64,000 nucleotides of DNA. It comes from Arthrobacter sp. AQ5-05 (lineage in GTDB: Bacteria > Actinomycetota > Actinomycetes > Actinomycetales > Micrococcaceae). Position 1 is the first letter of the stretch, and every line of letters begins with the position of its first letter. The notes beneath the pieces were generated by a model that searched no databases, was not told the DNA's origin, and saw only the letters and a program-made list of their open reading frames with translations. Below are positions 55,748 to 63,411 of the stretch, piece by piece. The translations under genes were made by a program, and so were the position numbers. The stretch covers positions 1 to 64,000 of the forward strand of contig NZ_QMKQ01000001.1 of the NCBI RefSeq assembly GCF_003287975.1, in the 5' to 3' direction.

Positions 55748-55950
55748 TTCTTTTCCTCCCAGTAGACGATGATGTGGTCGTCGTTCGCGGTGACGATTGA
55801 CGCGTCGTCAAAAGTGTTATCCACTCCCACTTCCTTCATGTCGCGGTCCGCCCATTGCAGAGCTTCGTAAATGTCCTTGCGGTATGCGGGCATTTCTATC
55901 CGGTACTCGTGGCGGACGGTGGTCACGGTCTTCATTTCAACACGGCTCAT
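55744..55950 (-). CDS. small phage hypothetical protein
   Basis: 68 residues, charged, with strand-helix-strand pattern (VRHEYRIEMPAYRKDIYEAL). It overlaps both neighbours by 4 nt (ATGA type), which supports it as a real gene. Unknown function. Confidence 0.7.
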   Translation of the reverse strand: MSRVEMKTVTTVRHEYRIEMPAYRKDIYEALQWADRDMKEVGVDNTFDDASIVTANDDHIIVYWEEKK

Positions 55951-56534
55951 GCTGCCATCCTGTCGATGTCGTTGTGGGTGAAGAGTTCGTTGCGCTTAGC
56001 GATGACGGCCTTCTCGGCTTCGCGAATATCGGCGTAGTTCCCGACATAGACAACCCGCCTGTTGTGCGTTATCTGAGCGCGCCAACTATTTCGGCGCGCT
56101 TCCCATCTCACGCCTCGGACTCCCGATGTATTGTTTCCCCTCAGCCCCCGCTGATTCTCGGAGTTCTGCTTGCCGGTCGCCATGCGCAGGTGGGAGGGAT
56201 TCACGCAAAGCGTGTTGTGGCATCGGTGGTCAATCTCCATGCCGACGGGGATGGGCGCATTGTGGATTTCCCATGAGACGCGATGCACGCCGATCATTGC
56301 CCTCTTGCCGTTGCGGTAGTGCCCGAAAGTGCCGTAGTTGCCGTTGCGGGAGGGAGATTTCCAGTTCCAGCAGTCCGCTGGGCCGCGGACGTCTACCATT
56401 TCCCAGAATCGCTGCTGCCAGGTCTTGAGGTGCACTGTCCCTTTGGCCTTCATGCGCTGGTAGTGCTTTCCGCATAGGCCTTTTGCGAGGTGCTGGCCGT
56501 GGCATTCATCGACTGAACAGGTTTTGGGTACCAT
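55947..56534 (-). CDS. HNH homing-type endonuclease with AP2 domain
   Basis: 195 residues from the ATG at 56534 with GGAAGGGG upstream. Residues 1-30 have a Cys/His knuckle (CSVDECHGQHLAKGLCGKHY). The HNH core is VHRVSWEIHNAPIPVGMEID, then HRCHNTLCVNPSHLRMAT near 95-120. An AP2-like DNA-binding domain follows (SGVRGVRWEARRNSWRAQIT, then VYVGNYADIREAEKAV). This architecture is typical of free-standing homing endonucleases in phages. It lies between small and large terminase genes. Confidence 0.88.
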   Translation of the reverse strand: MVPKTCSVDECHGQHLAKGLCGKHYQRMKAKGTVHLKTWQQRFWEMVDVRGPADCWNWKSPSRNGNYGTFGHYRNGKRAMIGVHRVSWEIHNAPIPVGMEIDHRCHNTLCVNPSHLRMATGKQNSENQRGLRGNNTSGVRGVRWEARRNSWRAQITHNRRVVYVGNYADIREAEKAVIAKRNELFTHNDIDRMAA

Positions 56535-56650
56535 TGTCGGTAGCCCCTTCCTTGCTAGAACAAGTGAGTGGGTCAGGCCCCGGCGAGTGTTGCAAGCACT
56601 CTTCGGGGCTGTCTCAATTCTACCAAAGTTCCTTGTCATTCCGGGGTTTT

Positions 56651-57346
56651 TCATGCCATTTCGCCGGTCAGTTCGCGCAATGCGTTGGGTACCAGGACGG
56701 GAATGAGGGACACCTGATCGGGTGTCAGATTCAGCCCGTCCAATACCTTGCGGATCACGCCGGCCACCGCGCTACCTTGCGACTCGGCAATGCGAACCTT
56801 GCGTTCCTCCACACCACTACGCAACGCGGACGTGATCCAGCTTGCGAGCTGATTCTCAGCCTCGCGCAACAGGCGGTACCAGACGCTTACCTCTGCTTTG
56901 TAGACCGTCACGTCCACGGGTCCCTCCTGCGCCATTCCTTCGCGGTGCTCGGTCTTGCCCCACACCAGATCGTCGTCTTGCAGGGCCTGGACCTTCCCGC
57001 GCAGCCATTGCACCTCGGCGTTCTTGGACCGGATGAGGTTCAGTAGGGTCTCTACTGGGTTCTCCCTTGGAGCATCCGGCGATATCCTCCCGAGGATGCC
57101 GCGGGCATTGGCTTCGATGACGCGCTCTTGGGCCTTCGCCTTCACGTGTTTGGCTGCTCCGCCGTGGTTGCCACACCGGGTGCCGCCTTCGATGGGCGGA
57201 GCGTGGCAGGGGTTCAAGTCTTTCTTCTTGGCCCCGCAGCGGATCTTCCCGTTGATGGCTTGGCCGGGCGCGTACTTGGGGTCACCCTTCCAGCGTGCGA
57301 CAGCCGCGGCCACGGTGCCGTCGTCAGTTATGCGTGCTGGCTTCAT
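56651..57346 (-). CDS. putative terminase small subunit
   Basis: 231 residues from the ATG at 57346. Near 35-65 it has the CGAKKKDLNPCHAPP and RCGNHGG motif common in actinophage DNA-packaging or terminase small proteins, then long helices and a coiled segment. Its place ahead of HNH and the large terminase supports the call. The start overlaps the membrane protein's stop by 4 nt. Confidence 0.55.
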   Translation of the reverse strand: MKPARITDDGTVAAAVARWKGDPKYAPGQAINGKIRCGAKKKDLNPCHAPPIEGGTRCGNHGGAAKHVKAKAQERVIEANARGILGRISPDAPRENPVETLLNLIRSKNAEVQWLRGKVQALQDDDLVWGKTEHREGMAQEGPVDVTVYKAEVSVWYRLLREAENQLASWITSALRSGVEERKVRIAESQGSAVAGVIRKVLDGLNLTPDQVSLIPVLVPNALRELTGEMA

Positions 57347-57708
57347 CCGTCCACTACCTTCCCGGACTGGCCTTGGATGCCCATGCGGTCTGCATAGGCC
57401 TTGCTGACGTACAGATATCCGCCCGGCGCGGGGATTGCTACGAACTCGTCTCCGACCTGCCACCTGGGCACATCTTCAGCGGTGACGGTGCAGCTGATGT
57501 CTACGCCGGAGTTGAGGTCGGTTCCATGCCATGGCATCGCCTTGATGCGCTTCTCGAAGGCTCTGGACTGGGCTTTCTTCTCTTCAATCTCGATGTAGTG
57601 ATCCATGAGCTGCTGTTCGCTCTTCCGGTGTGCTGCGCCGACGACGAGCAGGATGACGATGACGGCACCGATGAGTGCCCCGGCGACAAGTGCGGCGAGC
57701 GTGCTCAT
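57343..57708 (-). CDS. phage membrane-anchored protein
   Basis: 121 residues with an N-terminal membrane span (about 5-26), a charged helix (about 30-60) and a small beta domain. Overlaps both neighbours by 4 nt. Unknown function. Confidence 0.7.
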   Translation of the reverse strand: MSTLAALVAGALIGAVIVILLVVGAAHRKSEQQLMDHYIEIEEKKAQSRAFEKRIKAMPWHGTDLNSGVDISCTVTAEDVPRWQVGDEFVAIPAPGGYLYVSKAYADRMGIQGQSGKVVDG

Positions 57709-57971
57709 GATGCCTTCCCGGTGATGGTGACGGCGTCGGTGGGCGATAGCAGTACGGCATCCAACGGCCCTGTCTCGCTCTCGCGAATCAGTAGATCGAC
57801 GGATTCGTCGTAGTGCTTGACTGACACCAGGATTCCCTCATGCCATGTGCCTCCGGTGTTCTGGTCGGCGATGTGCACTTGCTTTCCGAGGTCTACGCCG
57901 GAAAGGTACCTGGCTTCACGGGTTACTGGCATGGTTTCTCCTAGGCGTGGGATGGGGCGATTATCGATCAT
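57705..57971 (-). CDS. small phage hypothetical protein
   Basis: 88 residues if it starts at the ATG at 57971, which overlaps the previous mini-gene stop as ATGA. An ATG at 57932 has AGGAG 5 nt upstream and would give 75 residues (MPVTREARYLSG). Beta-rich with an SH3-like pattern (GKQVHIADQNTGGTWHEGIL). Function unknown. Confidence 0.65.
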   Translation of the reverse strand: MIDNRPIPRLGETMPVTREARYLSGVDLGKQVHIADQNTGGTWHEGILVSVKHYDESVDLLIRESETGPLDAVLLSPTDAVTITGKAS

Positions 57972-58063
57972 GGGCGTGATTCCTTCTCCTGGCGTGCTTG
58001 TTCCCGGCGCTCGGGGTCCCAGCGTTCGACCATGGCGGTGTAGGACGGATGCGGGGCGGTCAC
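57968..58063 (-). CDS. 31-residue phage mini-protein
   Basis: GTG at 58063 overlaps the previous stop (GTGA), and its TGA overlaps the next ATG (ATGA). Reads MTAPHPSYTAMVERWDPERR, then EQARQEKESRP: basic and helical. The double overlap is the main support. Confidence 0.5.
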   Translation of the reverse strand: MTAPHPSYTAMVERWDPERREQARQEKESRP

Positions 58064-58332
58064 TGGGTGGCCGCCCGGGTTTGGAGCCAGTTGCTCATGG
58101 CTTGGGCAGCCGTCACGTCGCATTGGACGTCTTGGGCGATGAACTCTTCCAGCGCGTCATGCTCAGCCCACGCGTCCGCGGCTTCGTTGAGTGCGTCCCG
58201 GCGCGCAGTGGCACGCACCTCGGCAATAGCCCGGTCGAACTCGTTGCCGTCTGTCACGTGCCCGGTCTGCAAGTATGTGCCGTCGCAGTAGCGGCCACGG
58301 ATACGGTCAAGGCTCGGCGTCTGGTCACTCAT
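58060..58332 (-). CDS. small phage hypothetical protein
   Basis: 90 residues, helical in the second half (RAIAEVRATARRDALNEAAD). Overlaps both neighbours by 4 nt. Not recognised. Confidence 0.65.
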   Translation of the reverse strand: MSDQTPSLDRIRGRYCDGTYLQTGHVTDGNEFDRAIAEVRATARRDALNEAADAWAEHDALEEFIAQDVQCDVTAAQAMSNWLQTRAATQ

Positions 58333-58595
58333 CGTTGCCTCCCGTAGGGGTTAGTCTCACCGTCAAGTAAGAGTCGGTAGCCTTCATTCCACGCTTCTCG
58401 TTGCGCGTCCCGGACCACCACGGCCAGTTGCTCGGCAAGATGCTGGTGGTGATCAGCGTTTCCGCCGAACGCGGGAAGGTATGTTGACCGCCAATCGCAG
58501 ATGCAGCGCACTGCCTTAGAGGGGCCGTGCATCCCGTCGATCCGGTGCATGCGTACCACTTCGGCTAGGCGGGTCGTCAGGTCAGGGGTGGTCAT
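58329..58595 (-). CDS. small phage hypothetical protein
   Basis: 88 residues from the ATG at 58595, which overlaps the previous stop as ATGA. Helical with HxxR and CIC positions (VVRMHRIDGMHGPSKAVRCI). Not recognised. Confidence 0.65.
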   Translation of the reverse strand: MTTPDLTTRLAEVVRMHRIDGMHGPSKAVRCICDWRSTYLPAFGGNADHHQHLAEQLAVVVRDAQREAWNEGYRLLLDGETNPYGRQR

Positions 58596-58873
58596 GCCGT
58601 CACCAGGAATCCGTCGAAGCGGGGCATGTAGAACTCGCTGAACCCGTGTGTCAGCAGTGCTTCGTCCATTGGGTCGTCGGTGTTCCATCCGGGACGCCAC
58701 CCCCAGTCGGTGCGGTACTCGAAGCCCAGAGACCCTTCTAGGTTCTCGCCGGTCAGGCTGGCTTCGTGCTCACGTACGGCTTCGTCGGCACTGTGCGCGT
58801 CAGACGTGCCGGTCACGATCCAAAGGCCGCCGTCTTCTCCAACGCTCTCAACCTTGATGCTCTCGGTACTCAT
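58592..58873 (-). CDS. small phage hypothetical protein
   Basis: 93 residues, acidic, Trp rich in the second half (FEYRTDWGWRPGWNTDD). First gene after the hairpin at 58910-58939. Not recognised. Confidence 0.65.
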   Translation of the reverse strand: MSTESIKVESVGEDGGLWIVTGTSDAHSADEAVREHEASLTGENLEGSLGFEYRTDWGWRPGWNTDDPMDEALLTHGFSEFYMPRFDGFLVTA

Positions 58874-58909
58874 GATGGTGTCTCCGTTTCGGGGGTGTGG
58901 GGGTCGCTT

Positions 58910-58939
58910 ACCAAAGGCTCGGTGGATAGCCTTTGGTAT
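58910..58939 (-). terminator. hairpin between small early genes
   Basis: TACCAAAGGCT (58910-58920) pairs perfectly with AGCCTTTGGTA (58929-58939), 8-nt loop. It follows the Ea22-like gene by 8 bp on the - strand. No clear U-tract. Confidence 0.55.
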
Positions 58940-58946
58940 GGGGTGG

Positions 58947-59366
58947 TTATGGGGTGCCGCTTAATGCGCGAACTGTGGCGCAGTAGTCATCCGGGGCGTT
59001 GCCGCAGAACGTGCACCACGCGCCGTGCCCCTGGGGAGACTCTTGCGAGCGACCGTACTTGTCGTAATGCTCGTGCGCGTGCAGCTCCCGCACCGCTGCC
59101 ACAGCCTTCTCGGCGGCTTCCACGCGGTCGAGTAGGGCTAGTACGGTTGGCGGGTCGAACGCGGCGATGTGGCGGGCGTCGGCCCAGTGCGGGATTTTCT
59201 CGTCATCAGCGAACGATGACGCTGACTCAATGGAACGCCACGCCAGTTTGCCCGCTATGGAGATGTGCGATCCGCCAACTGCTGGATTCCACATCTCCCA
59301 TGGTCCGGGGGTCGCGGCTTCGGCGGTCTTGCGTAGCGCGGTCAGGTCGGGGGTGGGGGTGGTCAT
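58947..59366 (-). CDS. Ead/Ea22-like phage protein
   Basis: 139 residues from the ATG at 59366. LRKTAEAATPGPWEMW near 10 and ARHIAAFDPPTVLALLDRVE near 70 are the signature of the Ead/Ea22-like family of phage early proteins. A terminal CTFCGNAPDDYC could bind a metal. Function of the family is unknown. Confidence 0.8.
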   Translation of the reverse strand: MTTPTPDLTALRKTAEAATPGPWEMWNPAVGGSHISIAGKLAWRSIESASSFADDEKIPHWADARHIAAFDPPTVLALLDRVEAAEKAVAAVRELHAHEHYDKYGRSQESPQGHGAWCTFCGNAPDDYCATVRALSGTP

Positions 59367-59635
59367 GAATCCTCCGTGAGTCGATTGGCGTGGTCGCCTT
59401 GGTACTTGCTGATGAATTGTCTGCGCTCTTCGTGGGCGGTGATCCTGTCGAGGATTTCTTGCGCTGCCCACTCGACGTTCTCCTTGTCGGTCGCATCGCC
59501 GATTGGGATAATCTCGTTGACCAGAACTGAGAAGAACCACACGCGCTTTCGTAGCTTCACGACCGGCAGTCCAAGCACCGAGCCAATCCGCCAAAAGTGG
59601 TTTTCCGGTGGAGTCGGCAAGTTCAGCCCGCTCAT
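59363..59635 (-). CDS. small phage hypothetical protein
   Basis: 90 residues from the ATG at 59635. A strand-rich centre (FFSVLVNEIIPIGDATDKEN) and a helical end. Overlaps both neighbours by 4 nt. Confidence 0.65.
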   Translation of the reverse strand: MSGLNLPTPPENHFWRIGSVLGLPVVKLRKRVWFFSVLVNEIIPIGDATDKENVEWAAQEILDRITAHEERRQFISKYQGDHANRLTEDS

Positions 59636-59994
59636 GCCGTGCCGCCAAGGTGCAGGACGCGGGCGGGAAGGGCGAGGTCTTGGTCGCGCTCGGGATTCTC
59701 GTGGGCGAACTGAATCCACGTTCCGTTATCGTTATGGTCCTTGCCGTCGAGCTTCCGGACGATTCCCACATCGTCCACCGTGACGCTACCGACGGGCAGA
59801 TTGCGCAGACCCTTAGTGGTGCTCACGGTCAGCGCGGATAGGTACGCGGTCACAGCGGCACGGGCGTTGTCGATGTAGCTCTTCCGCCACGGACCCTTGA
59901 GTAACGCCCAAGTCTCAGGTGTGCGGTCCGCTGGGTACGTTGCTATGTAGTTAGCGCACGCAGCCGCTTCGATTGCTTGTTCGTTGAGGTTCAT
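59632..59994 (-). CDS. small phage hypothetical protein
   Basis: 120 residues. The first 55 residues form helices (EAAACANYIATYPADRTPET), then a beta region. Overlaps both neighbours. Unknown function. Confidence 0.65.
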   Translation of the reverse strand: MNLNEQAIEAAACANYIATYPADRTPETWALLKGPWRKSYIDNARAAVTAYLSALTVSTTKGLRNLPVGSVTVDDVGIVRKLDGKDHNDNGTWIQFAHENPERDQDLALPARVLHLGGTA

Positions 59995-60269
59995 TTGGTG
60001 CCTCCGAGGCGGGTGCTGATCTGTTCGGTGAGTTCGTACAGGCGGTCAGTGTCGCCCTGATTGAGTGCGTAGGTGCGTTCGGCTTGCAAGGCGATGGTCC
60101 GCTGCTCGTGAGCAAGGGCGTAGGTAGCTTCGGTGTTGCGGGTCAGCTCGGAAAGGATCACGGTTTCGGCGGTGACACCTTCCTCCGCGATGAAGTGATC
60201 GTTGATGGTTTCCGAAGTCGCGACCTGCGGCCCCTCATGCACGTGCGGGTTGCCGGGAAGGTTGCTCAT
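59991..60269 (-). CDS. small acidic phage protein
   Basis: 92 residues from the ATG at 60269, acidic and helical (VILSELTRNTEATYALAHEQ). The start overlaps the membrane mini-gene stop as ATGA. Unknown. Confidence 0.65.
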   Translation of the reverse strand: MSNLPGNPHVHEGPQVATSETINDHFIAEEGVTAETVILSELTRNTEATYALAHEQRTIALQAERTYALNQGDTDRLYELTEQISTRLGGTK

Positions 60270-60379
60270 GGGATTCTCCGTTCGTGGGTTTCGCAGGTAT
60301 GGATGAAGCGGGCGAAGAGTAGTCCGGCGAGGACGGATGCGACAGGCCAGATGACCAGGACCCAAACGAGCGCGGTCAC
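60266..60379 (-). CDS. 37-residue single-span mini-protein
   Basis: GTG at 60379 overlaps the previous stop (GTGA); TGA at 60266 overlaps the next ATG. One membrane span (LVWVLVIWPVASVLAGLLFA) followed by a basic tail. Double overlap and a clear span support it. Confidence 0.55.
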   Translation of the reverse strand: MTALVWVLVIWPVASVLAGLLFARFIHTCETHERRIP

Positions 60380-60591
60380 GCTGCCACCGCTGCGGCGTGC
60401 GCTGCTTCGGCTTGCTCGAGCAACGTGCCGGCCCGAACCATGCTCTCGATGGCGGCTTGCACGTCCGCGCCCTGCTGGAATGCTGCTCGGTCAACTTCCA
60501 TGGCAGCGGAGCGGATGGCACGACGGGCAGCGATCACGCCACGGTAAGCACGCTCGGCGGCCAGGGCAGGTGGTGTGTGGGTGATGCTCAT
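60376..60591 (-). CDS. small helical phage protein
   Basis: 71 residues from the ATG at 60591, Ala-rich helix throughout (AAERAYRGVIAARRAIRSAA). Overlaps both neighbours. Unknown. Confidence 0.6.
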   Translation of the reverse strand: MSITHTPPALAAERAYRGVIAARRAIRSAAMEVDRAAFQQGADVQAAIESMVRAGTLLEQAEAAHAAAVAA

Positions 60592-60881
60592 TTGGCGACC
60601 TCGATGATCTTGGTGAACGCGATCCGGTCGGTCCATGAGTACCCGGTTTCCACGGAGACCGTCTTCGCGTTCACTCGAACGACTTTGAACCAGCCGAGGT
60701 TGGTCTTTACGGCACGGGATCCGGGAATGGTTGCGGGGTCTACTGGTGCCGGCTGTGGTGTGGCCTTGGCGGCGGCATACGCTGCGTCGCGCTCGGCTTT
60801 GATGGTGGCTACAGCGTGGTCGACGCTGGCCTCTGTGGCTTTGGTCCGGCGACGGTATGCCGTCACGGTATCTCGCTTCAT
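60588..60881 (-). CDS. small phage hypothetical protein
   Basis: 97 residues: a basic helical N-terminal half and a beta C-terminal half (GWFKVVRVNAKTVSVETGYS). Separate ribosome-binding site AGGAGG upstream. Unknown. Confidence 0.65.
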   Translation of the reverse strand: MKRDTVTAYRRRTKATEASVDHAVATIKAERDAAYAAAKATPQPAPVDPATIPGSRAVKTNLGWFKVVRVNAKTVSVETGYSWTDRIAFTKIIEVAK

Positions 60882-60967
60882 GGTTCCCTCCTAGGTTGGT
60901 GGCCCGTCCCCGGGCCTCTGCTGCTGTCTACAAATCTACCTACTGATAGGCGGCAAGTCAACCACCG

Positions 60968-61327
60968 TTACGCGGCGCGCTGGGCAGACTTCAACTCCGC
61001 CACAATCCGACCGGACAACAGATCAGCCGGCCGCCACACGCCAGCATCCTGGCCACACGCGGTCAGCGCGTCCAGCCACGCCTGCTGGTCCGGTGTCACC
61101 TTCCCGACCGTTCGCTTCAATTCCCGGTACAGGATCCGCTTATCTCGGCTCGAAACCATGACCAAATCAGGGAAGCCAGGGGCACTGCGCTGGCTGTTCC
61201 AGGTGTGGTAGACAAGCTCGAATCCGTGGAACTTCGCCAACTGGATCACCCGCGTCTGAAATGGTTTCTCCAGCATGGCCAGCACGCCTCGGGCCACAAC
61301 ATCGGTTCTTTGGGGTGCTGCTGTCAT
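60968..61327 (-). CDS. VRR-NUC domain nuclease
   Basis: 119 residues covering a full VRR-NUC (PD-(D/E)xK type) domain: FQTRVIQLAKFHGFELVYHT, then GFPDLVMV (catalytic Asp) and YRELKRTVGKVTPDQQAWLD (Glu and Lys). Phage VRR-NUC proteins act as structure-specific nucleases in replication or recombination. It overlaps the upstream gene by 4 nt. Confidence 0.88.
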   Translation of the reverse strand: MTAAPQRTDVVARGVLAMLEKPFQTRVIQLAKFHGFELVYHTWNSQRSAPGFPDLVMVSSRDKRILYRELKRTVGKVTPDQQAWLDALTACGQDAGVWRPADLLSGRIVAELKSAQRAA

Positions 61328-61869
61328 CCTGAGGCCTCCGGGGGTGTTGGGTGGGGGATTGCTCGTCCCGGGTCTTTCTCGTCCGGCAGATCGCCGCCTG
61401 TGACTGGGTGCGGTGGGTTCACCAAGGCAGGGTCGGCCCGAACACGGTTCGGTCGGGGACTACGTCCCGGGGTCACCGTAGGTGTGGTGCGTTTCCCGAT
61501 CATCGATTCGGTTCTGTCGCCGGCCAGCACATCGGCCCGGCAGGATCGGCAGTTGTGGGCGGGTTCGGTGTCGTGGTCTCCGCAGGGTCGGGCCTTGGGT
61601 GCTTCGTGGCCGTCGGGTGCGGTGGTGGTCCAGTGGCGGCCGTGCTCGGGGTAAACGTTCGGGGTCCGCTTCGCCGGGGTGCCGTCGGCATTCGTTTCGG
61701 TGGCGTATGCGGCGAGGGCTCGGATGCAGTGACCAAAGTCTGCTGCGGGGAACCCTTCGGATTCGTTGGCTCGGATCAGGACGGTGCCTGGCTTGTTGGG
61801 GATCCAGTCGGGGCGCATGGCCAGCATCATTTGTGTGAGGCGTTGGCCTTGCTGGTCGGTGAGTTTCAT
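61324..61869 (-). CDS. phage protein with Cys/His centre, replication region
   Basis: 181 residues from the ATG at 61869, with GAGG 6 nt upstream; an ATG at 61875 is also in frame. The N-terminal third is helical (LTQMMLAMRPDWIPNKPGTV). CGDHDTEPAHNCRSC near 95 could bind zinc. The last 50 residues are Pro/Thr/Arg rich. Not recognised. Overlaps the nuclease gene start by 4 nt. Confidence 0.65.
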   Translation of the reverse strand: MKLTDQQGQRLTQMMLAMRPDWIPNKPGTVLIRANESEGFPAADFGHCIRALAAYATETNADGTPAKRTPNVYPEHGRHWTTTAPDGHEAPKARPCGDHDTEPAHNCRSCRADVLAGDRTESMIGKRTTPTVTPGRSPRPNRVRADPALVNPPHPVTGGDLPDEKDPGRAIPHPTPPEASG

Positions 61870-61986
61870 GATCATCCTCGAATCAAATTTGTTTGCGGCG
61901 GGCGTTGCTCGGGTCTTGGGCTTTGGTCGCCGCCGCTGCGCTTTTTCGGTTGCCGCTGGTGAGTTAAGTTCTTAGAAGACCGCCGC

Positions 61987-62027
61987 GGTGAATGGTGAAT
62001 GGTGTCTAGGTGAGAGGTGTTAAGGTG
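61987..62027. repeat. GGTG repeat cluster beside the replication gene
   Basis: GGTG occurs six times at 61987, 61994, 62001, 62009, 62016 and 62024, spaced 7-8 nt. It lies in the 202-bp gap after the putative replication initiator gene. This regular spacing resembles short iterons of replication origins, but no origin has been shown here. Confidence 0.4.
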
Positions 62028-62071
62028 TGCGGCATCCCTTGGCCGATGGGTTTGCCCTCCCGAATTGATGG

Positions 62072-62611
62072 CTAGAACGGTGGGTCATCGGTTGGCGTGG
62101 TCGATGGGTTGTTGGATGGGTTCTCCGATGGGTTTGCCGATGCCTTTCCGGATGGGTCAATGGCGCGTTTCTGCATGACATCGGCGAGGAATTCCCATGA
62201 CCCCCACGATGGGTTCTCCGCGTGCAGCCGGTGCAGCTCGTGGACGATGATTCCCTTGAGTTCCCGGGAGCCGGTGGAGGTGTACGCCTTGGCCACGGCG
62301 GCGCCCATGTTCTTCTGCTTGAGCAGCCCGTCGCTGCGCATGAAGCTGCGCACCAGGATTTCTTCGGTGCCGTCGTCGATGATGATGTAGCGCTTGGCCT
62401 GGAGGACGTTGGCGGCCAGTTCGATGTCCTCGAGGGTGATGTCTGCTGCCTTCTGCGTGATCTTTTTCGGCCGCCAGTCCATGACTCCCGCGTAGGACAG
62501 GTCCGCCTGGGTGATGAGGTGCTGGTAGAGCCACTGCTCATTCACGGCCAGGTCGAGGAAGTCGTCGTCGTCCCAGATGGCCACGAGAATCTGGGCGAAT
62601 TTGCGGGCCAC
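62072..62611 (-). CDS. putative phage replication initiator
   Basis: 179 residues from the GTG at 62611, overlapping the previous TAG by one base. FAQILVAIWDDDDFLDLAVN, NEQWLYQHLITQADLSYAGV and the following segments are a winged-helix pattern found in actinophage replication proteins. The tail is a low-complexity run of Pro-Ser-Asn repeats. It is followed by the GGTG cluster. Role inferred. Confidence 0.6.
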   Translation of the reverse strand: MARKFAQILVAIWDDDDFLDLAVNEQWLYQHLITQADLSYAGVMDWRPKKITQKAADITLEDIELAANVLQAKRYIIIDDGTEEILVRSFMRSDGLLKQKNMGAAVAKAYTSTGSRELKGIIVHELHRLHAENPSWGSWEFLADVMQKRAIDPSGKASANPSENPSNNPSTTPTDDPPF

Positions 62612-62814
62612 TAGTTCCCGTCCTTGGGGAACCATGCGTCGGTGATGATTTCGCGGATCTTCTCAGATTCGGGATGCTCGTTATCGGCGTAGTCGATCAG
62701 CAAGTTGAATGCTAGGCGTATCTTGTAGTCGTTGTCTGGCGTGTGTTCGCCTGCAGTCTCGAGGTTGATGACTGCCCAGTTGTATCCAGCGATGAAGTCA
62801 TCGTTCCAGTCCAT
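62611..62814 (-). CDS. small acidic phage protein
   Basis: 67 residues from the ATG at 62814, helical and acidic (YKIRLAFNLLIDYADNEHPE). Lies 2 bp after the previous gene. Unknown. Confidence 0.65.
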   Translation of the reverse strand: MDWNDDFIAGYNWAVINLETAGEHTPDNDYKIRLAFNLLIDYADNEHPESEKIREIITDAWFPKDGN

Positions 62815-62816
62815 GG

Positions 62817-63074
62817 CTAGTTGCCTCCTGTGTAGCGGGCGACGACTTCGAGGCCGTTGGAGTATGCGTCGTATTCGCCGGCGGGCCGGAATGCTGCCCT
62901 GACGCCTTGGCGGATCTGGTAGGCCGCGGATGCTGCGGCGGTGGTGTTTGGGGCGCTGCGGACGACTGCCCACACGCCCGGGTTTTCTTTGAGGTGCTTG
63001 GCTACCTCGAGGTAGGAGCGACGGTCGCGGTTGACGGTCGGCCCGGGGCGGTACTGGAATGGCTGTGTATTCAC
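62817..63074 (-). CDS. small conserved phage protein
   Basis: 85 residues from the GTG at 63074, with GAAGGGA 7 nt upstream. The SYLEVAKHLKENPGVWAVVR and AAYQIRQGVRAAFRPAGEYD pattern recurs in actinophage early regions. Function unknown. It probably starts a transcription unit in the A/T-rich gap 63078-63150. Confidence 0.7.
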   Translation of the reverse strand: MNTQPFQYRPGPTVNRDRRSYLEVAKHLKENPGVWAVVRSAPNTTAAASAAYQIRQGVRAAFRPAGEYDAYSNGLEVVARYTGGN

Positions 63075-63151
63075 AACGATGTCCCTTCTTTGAACGTATG
63101 TCTCAATAATACCATTGATAAACGGCAAAACGCCGTGTGTTGCTAGGTAAA

Positions 63152-63179
63152 GTGGGCGCAGCCTTGTAGCCGCGCCCAC
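63152..63179 (-). terminator. terminator hairpin after the interrupted gene
   Basis: GTGGGCGC (63152-63159) pairs with GCGCCCAC (63172-63179). On the - strand it is followed by TTTACC. It lies 5 bp after the TGA at 63184. Confidence 0.6.
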
Positions 63180-63183
63180 CAGT

Positions 63184-63411
63184 TCACAGCCCTGTCGGTT
63201 TCGTTTTGCCTTCGACGTCACGGGTCCAGTGAACTCCGCCGGCGTGCTCGTAGTAGCGCACCCTGGAACGGTCGCCGTTCTCTTGCATGACTTCTCAGTG
63301 GATGCGTTTGGCGTCTTCCCGGGTCGGGCTCCACACCTTGGCGCAATACTTGTCAGGGCACACGGGCCTGGGGGAGCGGTGCGGAGCACGGCGGGCTGGT
63401 TGTGCGCTCAT
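63184..63411 (-). pseudogene. small phage gene with an in-frame TGA
   Basis: From the ATG at 63411 (ATGA overlap with the preceding gene) 38 codons run to a TGA at 63297-63295, and the same frame then stays open for 36 more codons to a TGA at 63184. The two halves read as one protein: CPDKYCAKVWSPTREDAKRI and, after the stop, EVMQENGDRSRVRYYEHAGG. An ATG at 63288 could restart the second half. A CGA-to-TGA change, readthrough or reinitiation are all possible. Confidence 0.6.
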
